The position numbers were made by a program, and so were the translations under genes. The notes under the pieces were generated by a model. It was not told the origin of the DNA. It made no database searches and was given only the letters and a program-made list of their open reading frames with translations. Shown in pieces: positions 1 through 7,674 of a stretch of 11,943 bases of DNA. Every line of letters starts with the position of its first letter. The stretch's first letter is position 1. Source of the stretch: an uncultured Clostridia bacterium (lineage in GTDB: Bacteria > Bacillota > Clostridia > Oscillospirales > Ruminococcaceae); NCBI GenBank assembly GCA_947165805.1, contig CAMVBT010000045.1, positions 1 to 11,943 of the forward strand, in the 5' to 3' direction.

Positions 1-1954
1 TCCAGCCGTCGTTGTACTCCGGATATGTGCAGGTCAGCTCGCCGCCGAACGGGAACGATACCTGCACCGAAACGTCCGTTTCTTCCTCGGGATAGAGGTA
101 GATGACGGGCTTTTCCTTCGCGCCCTCGAACGAGATGCCGTAGTACGCCTCATACTTCGCGGTCTCGCTGTCCGTGTAGAATATGTTTATCAGGTCGTTC
201 GGGAAGTTCTCCGACGGCTCGAAACAGTGGGCAAATCTGCCCGTTTCCTCGGTCTTTTCGTCCCAGTGCTGTCCCGGCGTTCTCAGGTTGTAACGCCTGA
301 TAGAGGCAAAGTCGTCGCCGAGCTTCTCATAGAGCATATCATAGACCTTGTAAGGATCGTCAGCCATTACAGAATAGCCGAGCGAATTTTTGCTTGTCCA
401 TTTGTAGTATGTATCGTTCTTGCCAATGAGCGGATTAAAGTCCTCATACTCTTCGACTGTTATCTTCTCGCCGAGATAATAATATTCAAACTCGTTGTAA
501 TATCCATTCTCGTTAGGTTCACCGACACCTCTACGCTCGGAAATATGGTTCACCGTCATCTGACCGTTCTTTATCGTCAGCAGGCAGTGATCCTTGTAGT
601 CGGTGAAGTGCCAGCCGTGCTCGCCCGTGGGTATATATACGGCTTCTTCAAACGGCTCGTAATCCACTCTCTCGAACTCGCCGAGCTTCTTCATCTTTCC
701 TCCGTCAAAGCGGAACACACGGCAGTGTATGGCAGCGTAGGGTCCGTCCAGTTCGTAAATATTGTTGTAGTACTGTGTCAGCACCTCGGGAACCCCGTCG
801 AAGTCGAGGTCGATAAGGTCGAGCCTGAGCGTGCGGTCGTCGATCATCTCGTCCTTCGCCGCCATCATAGCATCCGCGAGATCCGGTGCGGCGTCGGGTG
901 TTTCGGAAACGAATGTGCCGTTTATCACGCTGTCGGTGTCCTCGGTCAGCGGCTCGATATACATGAGATTACCGCTTATGAGGGCGCCGTCGATATTGTC
1001 GTAAGTAAATTCGGGTGTCATAAGCACTATCTTCGCGTAAATGAACTCATCGTTCTGAAATTTAGTCACGCCGCTGCCGCCGTTCAGATAACTTACCGGG
1101 CTGACGTAACCGCGCATGGTGTCGGCGTAAAACTCGGTGCCGTTGACGTTGAACTTCAGCTTTGTCGGATCGTATTCCAGCATCGGCAGCCTCAGTGCGC
1201 TCATATACGCGGGGTCTATGATGATCTCGTAGGCTTCGGGCTCGGGAACCCAATTGGGTATATGATATTCCTCAGCGCGGCGCACAAAGGCGTTGACCGT
1301 GAACATCTTGTCATAGCACTGAGTACCGTAGCCGTACTTGATCTTGCTCATGATTATTGTGCCTTTTTCGTCCACCTTCTCTATGTCCATTACGGTGTTA
1401 AGTTCCTTATATGTATCGTCGTAATAGCCGCCGAAGCCCGGCGAACCCCCGAGCGAACTGTCCTCAACGATCTCCTTGAACGCCGCGTCGCACTCCTTTG
1501 ACATAGCTCCGCTCGAGAATCTTGCCTGCGGTGAGAAGCGGGCGCTGCCGCTGCCGCATTCAAACTCGAGGTAGCGCTTTCCCTGCTCGAATTTCGGAGC
1601 TTCGCCCGGCGCGAGCTTCCATTCGTTTACACTGTTCATGTGCAGCGACTTTTTGTTTTCGCAGTCTATCCGCTTGCCCCAGAGCTGATTGAGCGTGTAC
1701 TGCATGATATCGGTCGGGGCAGTCTCGGTCTTTGTGACATTGGTGTCCTCCTCGCCCGAGAGCGCGTCTACCTTTGTTGTCGTCGTGGTCGCCGCGGCGG
1801 TCGTGGTATTGGCTGCCGCAGTTGTCGTAGTCTCCGCCGCAGTCGTCGTTGTTTCGTTCTCCGGTGCCGTCGTCGCGGGCTTGTCCGTATTGCAGCCCGA
1901 AAGCAGCAGAGCCGCGCACAGAGCCGGAACGATGAGCTTTTGTCTGTTGTTCAT
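1..1954 (-). CDS. Large surface lipoprotein, C-terminus off the window
   Basis: Open frame of 651 codons with no stop before the window edge, so the 3' end is missing. The N-terminus is a lipoprotein signal: basic start, hydrophobic core, then lipobox LLSGC with the modified cysteine at residue 21. A Thr/Ala-rich linker follows (about 28-60), typical of Ruminococcus surface lipoproteins. Around 382-390 lies DLDFDGVPE, an acidic loop like those of FG-GAP-type or calcium-binding repeats. From about 615 begins KPVIYLYPEEETDVSVQV, the opening of a C-terminal domain I recognise from uncharacterised Clostridia secreted proteins. The function is not known to me; an exported, membrane-anchored surface role is well supported. 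The start is fixed by GGAGG eight bases upstream (1963-1967). The gene lies 128 bases downstream of the 852-residue membrane protein with no clear terminator between, and has its own ECF-type promoter. A long open frame on the opposite strand is a shadow. Confidence 0.9.
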   Translation of the reverse strand, partial: MNNRQKLIVPALCAALLLSGCNTDKPATTAPENETTTTAAETTTTAAANTTTAAATTTTTKVDALSGEEDTNVTKTETAPTDIMQYTLNQLWGKRIDCENKKSLHMNSVNEWKLAPGEAPKFEQGKRYLEFECGSGSARFSPQARFSSGAMSKECDAAFKEIVEDSSLGGSPGFGGYYDDTYKELNTVMDIEKVDEKGTIIMSKIKYGYGTQCYDKMFTVNAFVRRAEEYHIPNWVPEPEAYEIIIDPAYMSALRLPMLEYDPTKLKFNVNGTEFYADTMRGYVSPVSYLNGGSGVTKFQNDEFIYAKIVLMTPEFTYDNIDGALISGNLMYIEPLTEDTDSVINGTFVSETPDAAPDLADAMMAAKDEMIDDRTLRLDLIDLDFDGVPEVLTQYYNNIYELDGPYAAIHCRVFRFDGGKMKKLGEFERVDYEPFEEAVYIPTGEHGWHFTDYKDHCLLTIKNGQMTVNHISERRGVGEPNENGYYNEFEYYYLGEKITVEEYEDFNPLIGKNDTYYKWTSKNSLGYSVMADDPYKVYDMLYEKLGDDFASIRRYNLRTPGQHWDEKTEETGRFAHCFEPSENFPNDLINIFYTDSETAKYEAYYGISFEGAKEKPVIYLYPEEETDVSVQVSFPFGGELTCTYPEYNDGW

Positions 1955-1987
1955 TTCAATTTCCTCCGTTTTTTGGCATAATTATGC

Positions 1988-2029
1988 CTTCTGTATATAA
2001 AGACGTTCAAAACCGGCAAAAAGTGACAC
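1988..2029 (-). promoter_or_regulatory. ECF-type promoter of the lipoprotein gene
   Basis: On the minus strand, -35 element GTGTCAC (2029-2023), 17-base spacer after TGTCAC, and -10 element CGTC (2005-2002), followed by TTTATATACAGAAG. Same geometry as the promoters of both paralogous sigma genes and of the cell-wall-binding gene. The TGTAAC/TGTCAC-N17-CGNC layout resembles known Bacillus ECF promoters such as those of SigX. The transcript would start near 1993-1995, leaving a leader of about 40 bases that contains the ribosome site. Confidence 0.75.
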
Positions 2030-2082
2030 GTTTTTTACCGATTTATGCACTTCCACAATAAATTTCAGCATATCACACAAAG

Positions 2083-4641
2083 TCAGTGCCAGTTGTAGAA
2101 GGTCTCGGAAAACGCTATCCTCCACCCGTCGGCGGTCTTTACAAATCTGTACGGTGTGTAGGACTTTTTGTATCTGTCCCTGAGCGCGGGGTCATAGACC
2201 GGCTGTTCGCCCTGCTCAACGTGATAGCCGACGGCGTTGAATACTATCTCGTCGTCCGTCTGCTTCACGAGCTCATACTCAACGTTCACCAGAGACAGAT
2301 CGCCGCCGCCCGCCGAGGACACATAATACAGCTCGTCGCCGTATTTACGGAAGCCCGGATAGCTGTTCAGCAGAGTGAAAGCCCATTCCTCGGTGAACAC
2401 GCTCATCCACGCGTCATAGAAGCTCCGGTAGCTGAAACCGCTGGAATAGAATGAAAACATCGTTTTGCTGCCCTCCGGATAAGGCAGCTCGAAGACCGCG
2501 CCGTCCGCCGTCAGCGGGTCGGAGCCGAATGACGTAACGCCGTTGTAGCCGTCGATATCGGAGAAATCGTCGGTCACAAGCTCCCCGGCAAGGAATTTCC
2601 CCTTATAGTACAGCTCTTTCAGTCCGTCAACACCGAGATTGTCGAGGAACTCGCCCGCCTTGTACCACCTGTACTGATCGTCGTGTGTGGCTGCCCATTC
2701 GTCAGCCCAGCCGATGAAGCGCCGCGTTATCGTGTTGTCGGCGCTGAACTCATGCAGCTCGTCGGAGGGCTTCGACTCGCCGGCGATCAGGGTGACTTCG
2801 CTCTCGTCCGGGATTATCATCGGGTTCGTCAGCGGCTCCGGAACTATCTCCTTGTCGCAGTACACCGCAAGCTCGCTCGATACGTCGCTTATCGCTTCTC
2901 CCATGTGTACGGTATCTCCCTCTCTGAAATATCTGTTGTAGTAAAGGTTCGCGTAAGTCCACAGATGTCCGGATCTGTCGCGTATCTGCATATAATTGCC
3001 GTAACCTTTGGCATAGCCGACCTTCTCGACCGTCCCCGCGGTTATCGAATACACCGTGCCGTACCAGCCGTCGGGGTCTGCGGTGAACTTTTCGCCGTCA
3101 TATCTGAGCGTGTGCAGCCCCTTCCCCGGTGCGATCGGGGCATAGAACCCGCCCTCGGCATTGCCGTTGGTCAGCTCTTTCAGCTTTTCCAGCGCCGCCT
3201 CACTCTCTTCGTTCATTTTGTCGAATATCTCCAGAGTATCGAAGTCGATGACCACGTTCTTTTCGCCCTTGTATATGTCGTTATATATCAGCCCGTTCCC
3301 GCCGTCGCAATAGATGCTTTCAAGCGGCAGCTCTGTCTCGAATCTCAGGTCGGGCAACAGATGCAGCCCGCTGCTGTCATAAAGGCAGGCATACACCGTG
3401 AAACGCCTGTTCAGCGGCACTCCGACAAATATAAGAACTCTGCCGCTGTCGAGCGTACGGGTGATCATGTTGAAGCTGCCGTACGCGTCGAAGCGCTCTA
3501 TATCCAGCTCCACCCAGCCTATGCCGTTCTCGTCGCTGCTGCGGAGCTGAACGAACGCGCCGGAGTCTTCTTTGTCCGAACGTACATAATACATACCGGA
3601 GCTTTTGTCGGGCTCATAGCCGTTGAGTCTCAGGCTCGCGTATTCGGGGTATATGTCGTAAGGCGGCATAGTACCGCCGTTGTCATAGCTGTAAACCAGC
3701 ACCTGCCTGCCCGTAACGAGCGCGTCAAAGCGAAGCTGCGCTTCACCCGACGATCTCTCACCGAATTCTCTGCCGCGTGCGAGAAGCACATAGGGCGTGT
3801 TGTCGTCGTAGGTTATGAAGCTCCTGTTGACTGAATAATGCCCGGAAGCATCTCCGCTCTTCACGAATATGCCGTCGCCCTGCTTTTCAAAAGAAACATC
3901 GTCCGGCGACGAGATAAGATAGAATCCGGAAGGATCGAAGTCCATGCGGCCGTCGGGAGAGCAGGTATATACCGTCGCGCAGTATCTGCCGTCCTCCGTC
4001 GGCACGATGACGAGCCCCGTGTATTCGCCCGAGTCGTTCACCGCGAGCTTTATCATTATATCCCGGTCGAGCGTCACAACAAAGTAGTCATAGGTGACGA
4101 AGCGTGCCTCCGCCGTGACAGAGCCGGTCGTTTCGTCAACGAGCTCCACGCGCGCCTGCTCCGGGTAAAAGCGCGTTATCCCGTCGGGCTCTGTATATAC
4201 AAATTCCTCGTTGTCGCAGACCACGCGCAGGAATTTGCCGCCGACCGTTCTGCTCTGCGTCGAAAAGCCGCCCTCGACTACCCTGTAATAATCGTCGCCG
4301 CCTGTTGTATCGGCAGGCGCAGTTGTAACGGAAGCGACAGTGGTTACGGCCGCGGTCGTCGAGACCGCGGGCTTCGGCTCTGTTTCGATGTCTTTCAGCT
4401 TATTCCACAGGAAAATGCCTCCCGCAATGACGAGAACAGCCGCTGCGCAGCCTATGACAGCGCTCCTTATGCGATATCTGCGTATTTCCTCGGGCGTGAT
4501 CTTTTCCTGCCCGGTAAGCGTTATATTATGTGTCTCCGTCCGCAGCCCGAGCTCCGAGGAATTGCTCCCGACCGCTATGCGAACGTTCTTATCGGACACG
4601 CCGCCTATCGCGTCGAGAAGTCTGTCTTCCTTTGTGCTCAT
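2083..4641 (-). CDS. Single-pass membrane protein, putative ECF sigma partner, with degenerate M23-like domain
   Basis: 852 residues. The cytoplasmic N-terminus (1-58) contains LLDAIGGVSDKNV, similar to a short motif common at the N-terminus of Firmicutes membrane proteins encoded next to ECF sigma factors. It has no cysteine, so it is not a zinc-type anti-sigma domain. One membrane helix lies at about 59-79, then a Thr/Ala/Val linker (about 90-113), then a large outer part. Residues about 527-587 match the beta-barrel core of M23/LytM peptidases (ITAGTV, GYGNYMQI, LWTYANLY, REGDTV, GEAIS). The usual YAHL is YANL, so a catalytic histidine is lost, and no C-terminal HLHFE-like motif is seen. 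The last 200 residues are unassigned. The start overlaps the sigma stop (ATGA), with AAGGAGGG nine bases upstream, so translation is probably coupled. A sensor or anti-sigma role is inferred from position and topology. Confidence 0.9.
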   Translation of the reverse strand: MSTKEDRLLDAIGGVSDKNVRIAVGSNSSELGLRTETHNITLTGQEKITPEEIRRYRIRSAVIGCAAAVLVIAGGIFLWNKLKDIETEPKPAVSTTAAVTTVASVTTAPADTTGGDDYYRVVEGGFSTQSRTVGGKFLRVVCDNEEFVYTEPDGITRFYPEQARVELVDETTGSVTAEARFVTYDYFVVTLDRDIMIKLAVNDSGEYTGLVIVPTEDGRYCATVYTCSPDGRMDFDPSGFYLISSPDDVSFEKQGDGIFVKSGDASGHYSVNRSFITYDDNTPYVLLARGREFGERSSGEAQLRFDALVTGRQVLVYSYDNGGTMPPYDIYPEYASLRLNGYEPDKSSGMYYVRSDKEDSGAFVQLRSSDENGIGWVELDIERFDAYGSFNMITRTLDSGRVLIFVGVPLNRRFTVYACLYDSSGLHLLPDLRFETELPLESIYCDGGNGLIYNDIYKGEKNVVIDFDTLEIFDKMNEESEAALEKLKELTNGNAEGGFYAPIAPGKGLHTLRYDGEKFTADPDGWYGTVYSITAGTVEKVGYAKGYGNYMQIRDRSGHLWTYANLYYNRYFREGDTVHMGEAISDVSSELAVYCDKEIVPEPLTNPMIIPDESEVTLIAGESKPSDELHEFSADNTITRRFIGWADEWAATHDDQYRWYKAGEFLDNLGVDGLKELYYKGKFLAGELVTDDFSDIDGYNGVTSFGSDPLTADGAVFELPYPEGSKTMFSFYSSGFSYRSFYDAWMSVFTEEWAFTLLNSYPGFRKYGDELYYVSSAGGGDLSLVNVEYELVKQTDDEIVFNAVGYHVEQGEQPVYDPALRDRYKKSYTPYRFVKTADGWRIAFSETFYNWH

Positions 4642-5198
4642 ATATCCACGCCCTCCTTTTCGAGAAATTCTTTCAGCTTGTTCCTTGTCCGCATCAGAGT
4701 CACCATTACCTTGCTCTCGCCTATGCCGAGTCTCTGCGCTATCTCGCTGACGGAGCAGAAGTTCCAGTAGCGCATGAGGAACACAGCCCTCTTCTCACGG
4801 CTCTGCTCCGCGAGAAAGCGGTCTATCAGCGCCGAGAGCTCCCGCCCCTCCACGGTCTTTGTCACGCTGTCCGGCGCGGGTATCATGTCCTTTATCTCAT
4901 CATATACCGCACGGTAATTGTCGTCCGCGCGCTTTGAGGCCTTTGCGCGCCTTACCCTGTCGAGAGCCAAGTTGCGGACTATGCGCATTATGTAAGTGAG
5001 CAGCGGCGAGGGGCGCTGCGGTGGTATGACGTTCCACAGGCGCAGGTAGGTGTCGTTCGTACATTCCTCGCTGTCCTCGCGGTCCTGCAATATGTTATAC
5101 GCCGTAGACCTGCATTTCACGCCGTATTTTCTGTCAGTCTCTCTTATTGCGTCCTCCGAGCGTTCAAAGTACAGCTCTATTATCTTTTCGTCTTCCAT
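4638..5198 (-). CDS. ECF RNA polymerase sigma factor (paralogue 1)
   Basis: 186 residues, a normal ECF size. Region 2 (about 8-85) includes DREDSEECTNDTYLRLWNVI and MRIVRNLALD, the core-binding and -10-reading parts. Region 4 (about 120-180) has a helix-turn-helix around FCSVSEIAQRLGIGESKVMV. It should direct RNA polymerase to the ECF-type promoters in this window, including its own. An in-frame ATG at 5261 would give 21 extra residues, but it lies inside the -35 element of the promoter. The ATG at 5198 has GGGAGGG five bases upstream and gives an N-terminus (MEDEKIIELYFERSEDAI) that matches the paralogue at 11373. Region 2 is 57/80 identical to that paralogue by hand count. The stop overlaps the start of the membrane partner. 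Confidence 0.95.
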   Translation of the reverse strand: MEDEKIIELYFERSEDAIRETDRKYGVKCRSTAYNILQDREDSEECTNDTYLRLWNVIPPQRPSPLLTYIMRIVRNLALDRVRRAKASKRADDNYRAVYDEIKDMIPAPDSVTKTVEGRELSALIDRFLAEQSREKRAVFLMRYWNFCSVSEIAQRLGIGESKVMVTLMRTRNKLKEFLEKEGVDI

Positions 5199-5202
5199 TT
5201 TT

Positions 5203-5209
5203 CCCTCCC
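5203..5209 (-). promoter_or_regulatory. Ribosome binding site that sets the sigma 1 start
   Basis: GGGAGGG read on the minus strand, with four A's and one more base before the ATG at 5198. No comparable site precedes the upstream in-frame ATG at 5261. Confidence 0.8.
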
Positions 5210-5224
5210 GTATCTCTGCCGGAG

Positions 5225-5266
5225 CTTCTGTATATATACACGAAAAAAATATGCCGTTCATTACAC
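5225..5266 (-). promoter_or_regulatory. ECF-type (autoregulatory) promoter of sigma 1
   Basis: GTGTAA at 5266-5261 and CGTG at 5242-5239 on the minus strand, with the same 24-base offset as at the other sites, followed by TATATATACAGAAG. From the -10 onward, 16 of 18 bases match the lipoprotein promoter. The spacer is an AT-rich stretch with a run of T. This suggests the sigma factor, or its paralogue, activates this operon. Confidence 0.75.
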
Positions 5267-5273
5267 TTTTTTT

Positions 5274-5290
5274 AATATTTCAGAAATATT
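5274..5290. promoter_or_regulatory. 17-bp perfect inverted repeat, possible operator
   Basis: AATATTTC-A-GAAATATT: two perfect 8-base arms around one base. It overlaps the TATAAT of the upstream housekeeping-like promoter and ends eight bases from the ECF -35 element, a good place for a repressor or activator. It is AT-rich, so chance cannot be excluded, and the paralogous sigma gene at 11373 has no counterpart. Confidence 0.4.
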
Positions 5291-5316
5291 ATACATCTTT
5301 TCAGATAAAAAAGCAA
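5288..5316 (-). promoter_or_regulatory. Housekeeping-like promoter upstream of sigma 1
   Basis: TTGCTT (5316-5311), 17-base spacer, TATAAT (5293-5288) on the minus strand. The -10 is perfect, the -35 only half matched. It would give basal transcription of the sigma operon ahead of the ECF promoter. Confidence 0.5.
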
Positions 5317-5353
5317 CAGAAAAGCATCACCGGGATATGCTTCCGGTGATGCT
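5303..5353 (-). terminator. Intrinsic terminator after the 770-residue membrane protein gene
   Basis: Perfect 11-bp stem AGCATCACCGG/CCGGTGATGCT (5323-5333 and 5343-5353) with a 9-base loop, nine bases after the stop codon. On the minus strand it is followed by TTTTCTGTTG and then a run of six T's. It should separate the sigma 2 operon from sigma 1. Confidence 0.85.
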
Positions 5354-5361
5354 CGTTTTAA

Positions 5362-7674
5362 TCATTGGATCGGCTCCGCGTACTGCGTGACCGCAGAGAT
5401 GAGACCGGTGCGGCCTTCGTTGAAGCGTTTCAGGTCGTCCCAACACGCTTTATCTGCATAAACGCGGACAAAGCTGTCCTGCGCACCGCTGCCGAAGACG
5501 GCTTCGATACTGTCGATACTAAAATGAATGTCCTCGTCATCGTCGCTGACCTCCGGGTATCGGCGCCAGAACTGCACGGCTGAAACTGCCGCCGTGACCG
5601 TTTCTCCTCTTTCCTGCATCCATACGCGGTAACGCACGGGCTCAGCTCCGTCTGCCGGCTCCTCGACGGAGAGTATCACTCCGGCATCGGTAAGCCGCCC
5701 GGGGAACTCGTCCTCCGTTAAGCAGAGCTGTATGCCGTAGTATCTGACTCCCGCGTTCTCTTCTGCCGTTATTATCGGGCAGATATCGAAGATATCGGAG
5801 AGGCTGGGTCTGATCTCAATGAAGCTGTCAAAATCCCCGCTTTCCGCGAGCCGCGCGTTCTCCTCGCCGATACCGTATCTGCGCATCATCTCCGCCGCGG
5901 CGGACAGGTCGTCCGTCTCCGCGACCGCGTTATAAACGCCGTAGAAACTGTATCTGTCCAGATCGTCTATCGAGGAGAAGAATTTATAGTCCCTGCTGTC
6001 GAAAGGCGTACCCTCCGCGCCGCTCTCATCGACCCACGACTGCGTTACCGGCAGCCAGCTCCCGCGCAGTTCTTCCTTTGTCGTGAACCTGCACAGCGAC
6101 AGGTCGATGCCGTATTTTTCAAGATAGTACCGCGCGTTTTCGAGGTCTTCCTCATTCCCGACGATATTCAGATAAGAAGTCCTGCTTCCCCCGCGGTCAT
6201 CGTCGGTCATAACCGCCGCGATGTCCGGGTAGTTGCTCACGCCCTCCCACAGCGTCTCGAGAATGTGCCTGAACGTTGTTATCGTATCGTCGCGGAGATA
6301 TATTATCGTCGTCTTTGCGGTCTTGTAATATGAGATCAGCCATTTGTCCCCGATGATATGATTGCTGTAATATTCATCGGCAGCCGGAGTGCTGTCGAGC
6401 GGGTGATATATATTTAACCGCGGCAGCTCCGCCAGCTTCTCGGGCAGCAGGTCGCCGTTATCGTCACAGTAGGGAGCTATGGCTTCGGGGAGCTCCCCGT
6501 ATGCGGGGTTCTCCTTTGCCCGCTCCGAAACCACGGCGGCAAGGTTCTGCTTGTTATTTACTATAATGCTGTCTGCGATACCATAGCCCGTGCCGTCCGA
6601 GGTGCAGTAGCCCGCCATGCTTATGAGACCGGTCTGCATCGTATCACGCAGGCATAAGGTGCTGACCGGCACGGTCGCCCTGACGACCTCTCTGCCGATG
6701 TCGACAGCGGGAGCAGCAATCTCAAAGGACGCGGCGCATGGAACTTCGGCGTATATCTCGCTGCCGTCGTGGCTGATATCGTAAAACATCTTTTCTATCA
6801 CATATCTGCCCGGCTCAAGAGGCATCTCACAGCTTATGTCCGCGGTCTCATACGCCCAGCCGCTGAGTTCTGTACGGTATATATCTTCTCCGGGCTCATG
6901 GGTTATCAGCGGTTCTTCGTCCGCGGAGCCGTCGTATCTTCGTATCGTGAAGCCGCTGTTGTAGGCAATATCGCCGCGGTGCTCGTCGGTGACGAGATTT
7001 CGGCGTTCTATCATCACAGTGATGAGGCCTCCGCTTGCTTCGGTGACCTTCATGTGTATGCCGAAGGAATTCGTCTCGTCCGCCGCCGCGGGGAGATACG
7101 GGATATCGTCCGGAGTAGCGTTCTCCGCCGGAACGGTCGTATCGTCGGTCACAATGTCGGTCAGAGAAGCATCGGCTGCGGTATCGTTGTTCTCCGTATC
7201 TTCGGGCTCGCTTACCGGCTCACCGAAGAAGTCTTCGGAAGTCCCGGAGAATGTCGTATCGTCGGTCACAATGTCGGTCAGAGAAGCATCGGCTGCGGTA
7301 TCGTTGCTCTCCGTATCTTCGGGCTTGCTTACCGGCTCACCGAAGAAGTCTCCGGAAGTCCCGGAGAATGCGGCATCTGTCATATCGGGGCCGCCCTCTT
7401 TCAGTCCGCCGTGCTCGCTCAGAAATCGCAGCCCGAAGAACGCACCGGCTATGACAGCGGCAGCACCCGCTGTCCCGGCTGCCGCGGTCAATATCCTGTG
7501 CCGCTTTGTCTGCGCCGGAGCCGCGGGGTACTCCGCGTATACGCTGTCCGAAGCCCTGCCCGAAACGGTACCGGCGGCTTCCAATACATTTCTCAGCGCC
7601 GTATCCACATCGGAGCACGGGTATCTTTTTTCGGCGCCGGACATTGCCTTTTCCATTATCTCTTTAATTTCCAT
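5362..7674 (-). CDS. Single-pass membrane protein, putative partner of sigma 2
   Basis: 770 residues: cytoplasmic N-terminus (1-60), one membrane helix (about 61-85), an acidic linker (about 90-200), then a large outer part. The linker holds a 39-residue tandem duplication (102-140 and 141-179). Residues about 205-320 look like a bacterial Ig-like domain of the kind in Firmicutes lipoproteins (LITVMIERRNLV, then SGFTIRRYDG, then LEPGRYVIEKMFY). The rest is unassigned. There is one cysteine in the cytoplasmic part and no zinc anti-sigma motif. The gene overlaps the sigma 2 stop by 11 bases, with AAGGAGG eight bases before its ATG, so the two are probably co-translated. Sensor or anti-sigma function is inferred from position and topology, which match the 852-residue protein although the outer domains show no obvious similarity. 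Confidence 0.9.
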   Translation of the reverse strand: MEIKEIMEKAMSGAEKRYPCSDVDTALRNVLEAAGTVSGRASDSVYAEYPAAPAQTKRHRILTAAAGTAGAAAVIAGAFFGLRFLSEHGGLKEGGPDMTDAAFSGTSGDFFGEPVSKPEDTESNDTAADASLTDIVTDDTTFSGTSEDFFGEPVSEPEDTENNDTAADASLTDIVTDDTTVPAENATPDDIPYLPAAADETNSFGIHMKVTEASGGLITVMIERRNLVTDEHRGDIAYNSGFTIRRYDGSADEEPLITHEPGEDIYRTELSGWAYETADISCEMPLEPGRYVIEKMFYDISHDGSEIYAEVPCAASFEIAAPAVDIGREVVRATVPVSTLCLRDTMQTGLISMAGYCTSDGTGYGIADSIIVNNKQNLAAVVSERAKENPAYGELPEAIAPYCDDNGDLLPEKLAELPRLNIYHPLDSTPAADEYYSNHIIGDKWLISYYKTAKTTIIYLRDDTITTFRHILETLWEGVSNYPDIAAVMTDDDRGGSRTSYLNIVGNEEDLENARYYLEKYGIDLSLCRFTTKEELRGSWLPVTQSWVDESGAEGTPFDSRDYKFFSSIDDLDRYSFYGVYNAVAETDDLSAAAEMMRRYGIGEENARLAESGDFDSFIEIRPSLSDIFDICPIITAEENAGVRYYGIQLCLTEDEFPGRLTDAGVILSVEEPADGAEPVRYRVWMQERGETVTAAVSAVQFWRRYPEVSDDDEDIHFSIDSIEAVFGSGAQDSFVRVYADKACWDDLKRFNEGRTGLISAVTQYAEPIQ
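7141..7374 (-). repeat. Tandem duplication of 117 bp inside the membrane protein linker
   Basis: Two adjacent in-frame copies, 7141-7257 and 7258-7374, with 111 of 117 bases identical by hand count. They encode 39-residue units centred on FFGEPVSEPEDTENNDTAAD. The near identity points to a recent duplication or ongoing conversion. The region is the flexible linker between membrane helix and outer domain. Confidence 0.95.

Noticed and set aside
227..1501. 424-codon open frame on the plus strand
   Set aside because: It lies opposite the lipoprotein frame, which has a lipobox, ribosome site and promoter. Its translation has no recognisable domain; long antisense frames arise from the codon bias of this genome.
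1738..1875. Repetitive GTCGTCGT-like DNA as a possible tandem repeat array
   Set aside because: It only reflects Thr/Ala codons of the lipoprotein linker, with no regular unit length.
2683..4770. Two plus-strand open frames of 383 and 310 codons
   Set aside because: Both are antisense to the 852-residue membrane protein (the second also runs into sigma 1), rich in Arg/Val/His without domains, and have no convincing ribosome sites.
5199..5261. 21-residue N-terminal extension of sigma 1
   Set aside because: It would read through the ECF -35 and -10 elements and is absent from the paralogue; the ATG at 5198 has the ribosome site.
7141..7374. Direct repeats as a CRISPR array
   Set aside because: Only two copies, directly adjacent, in frame within a coding region and without spacers.
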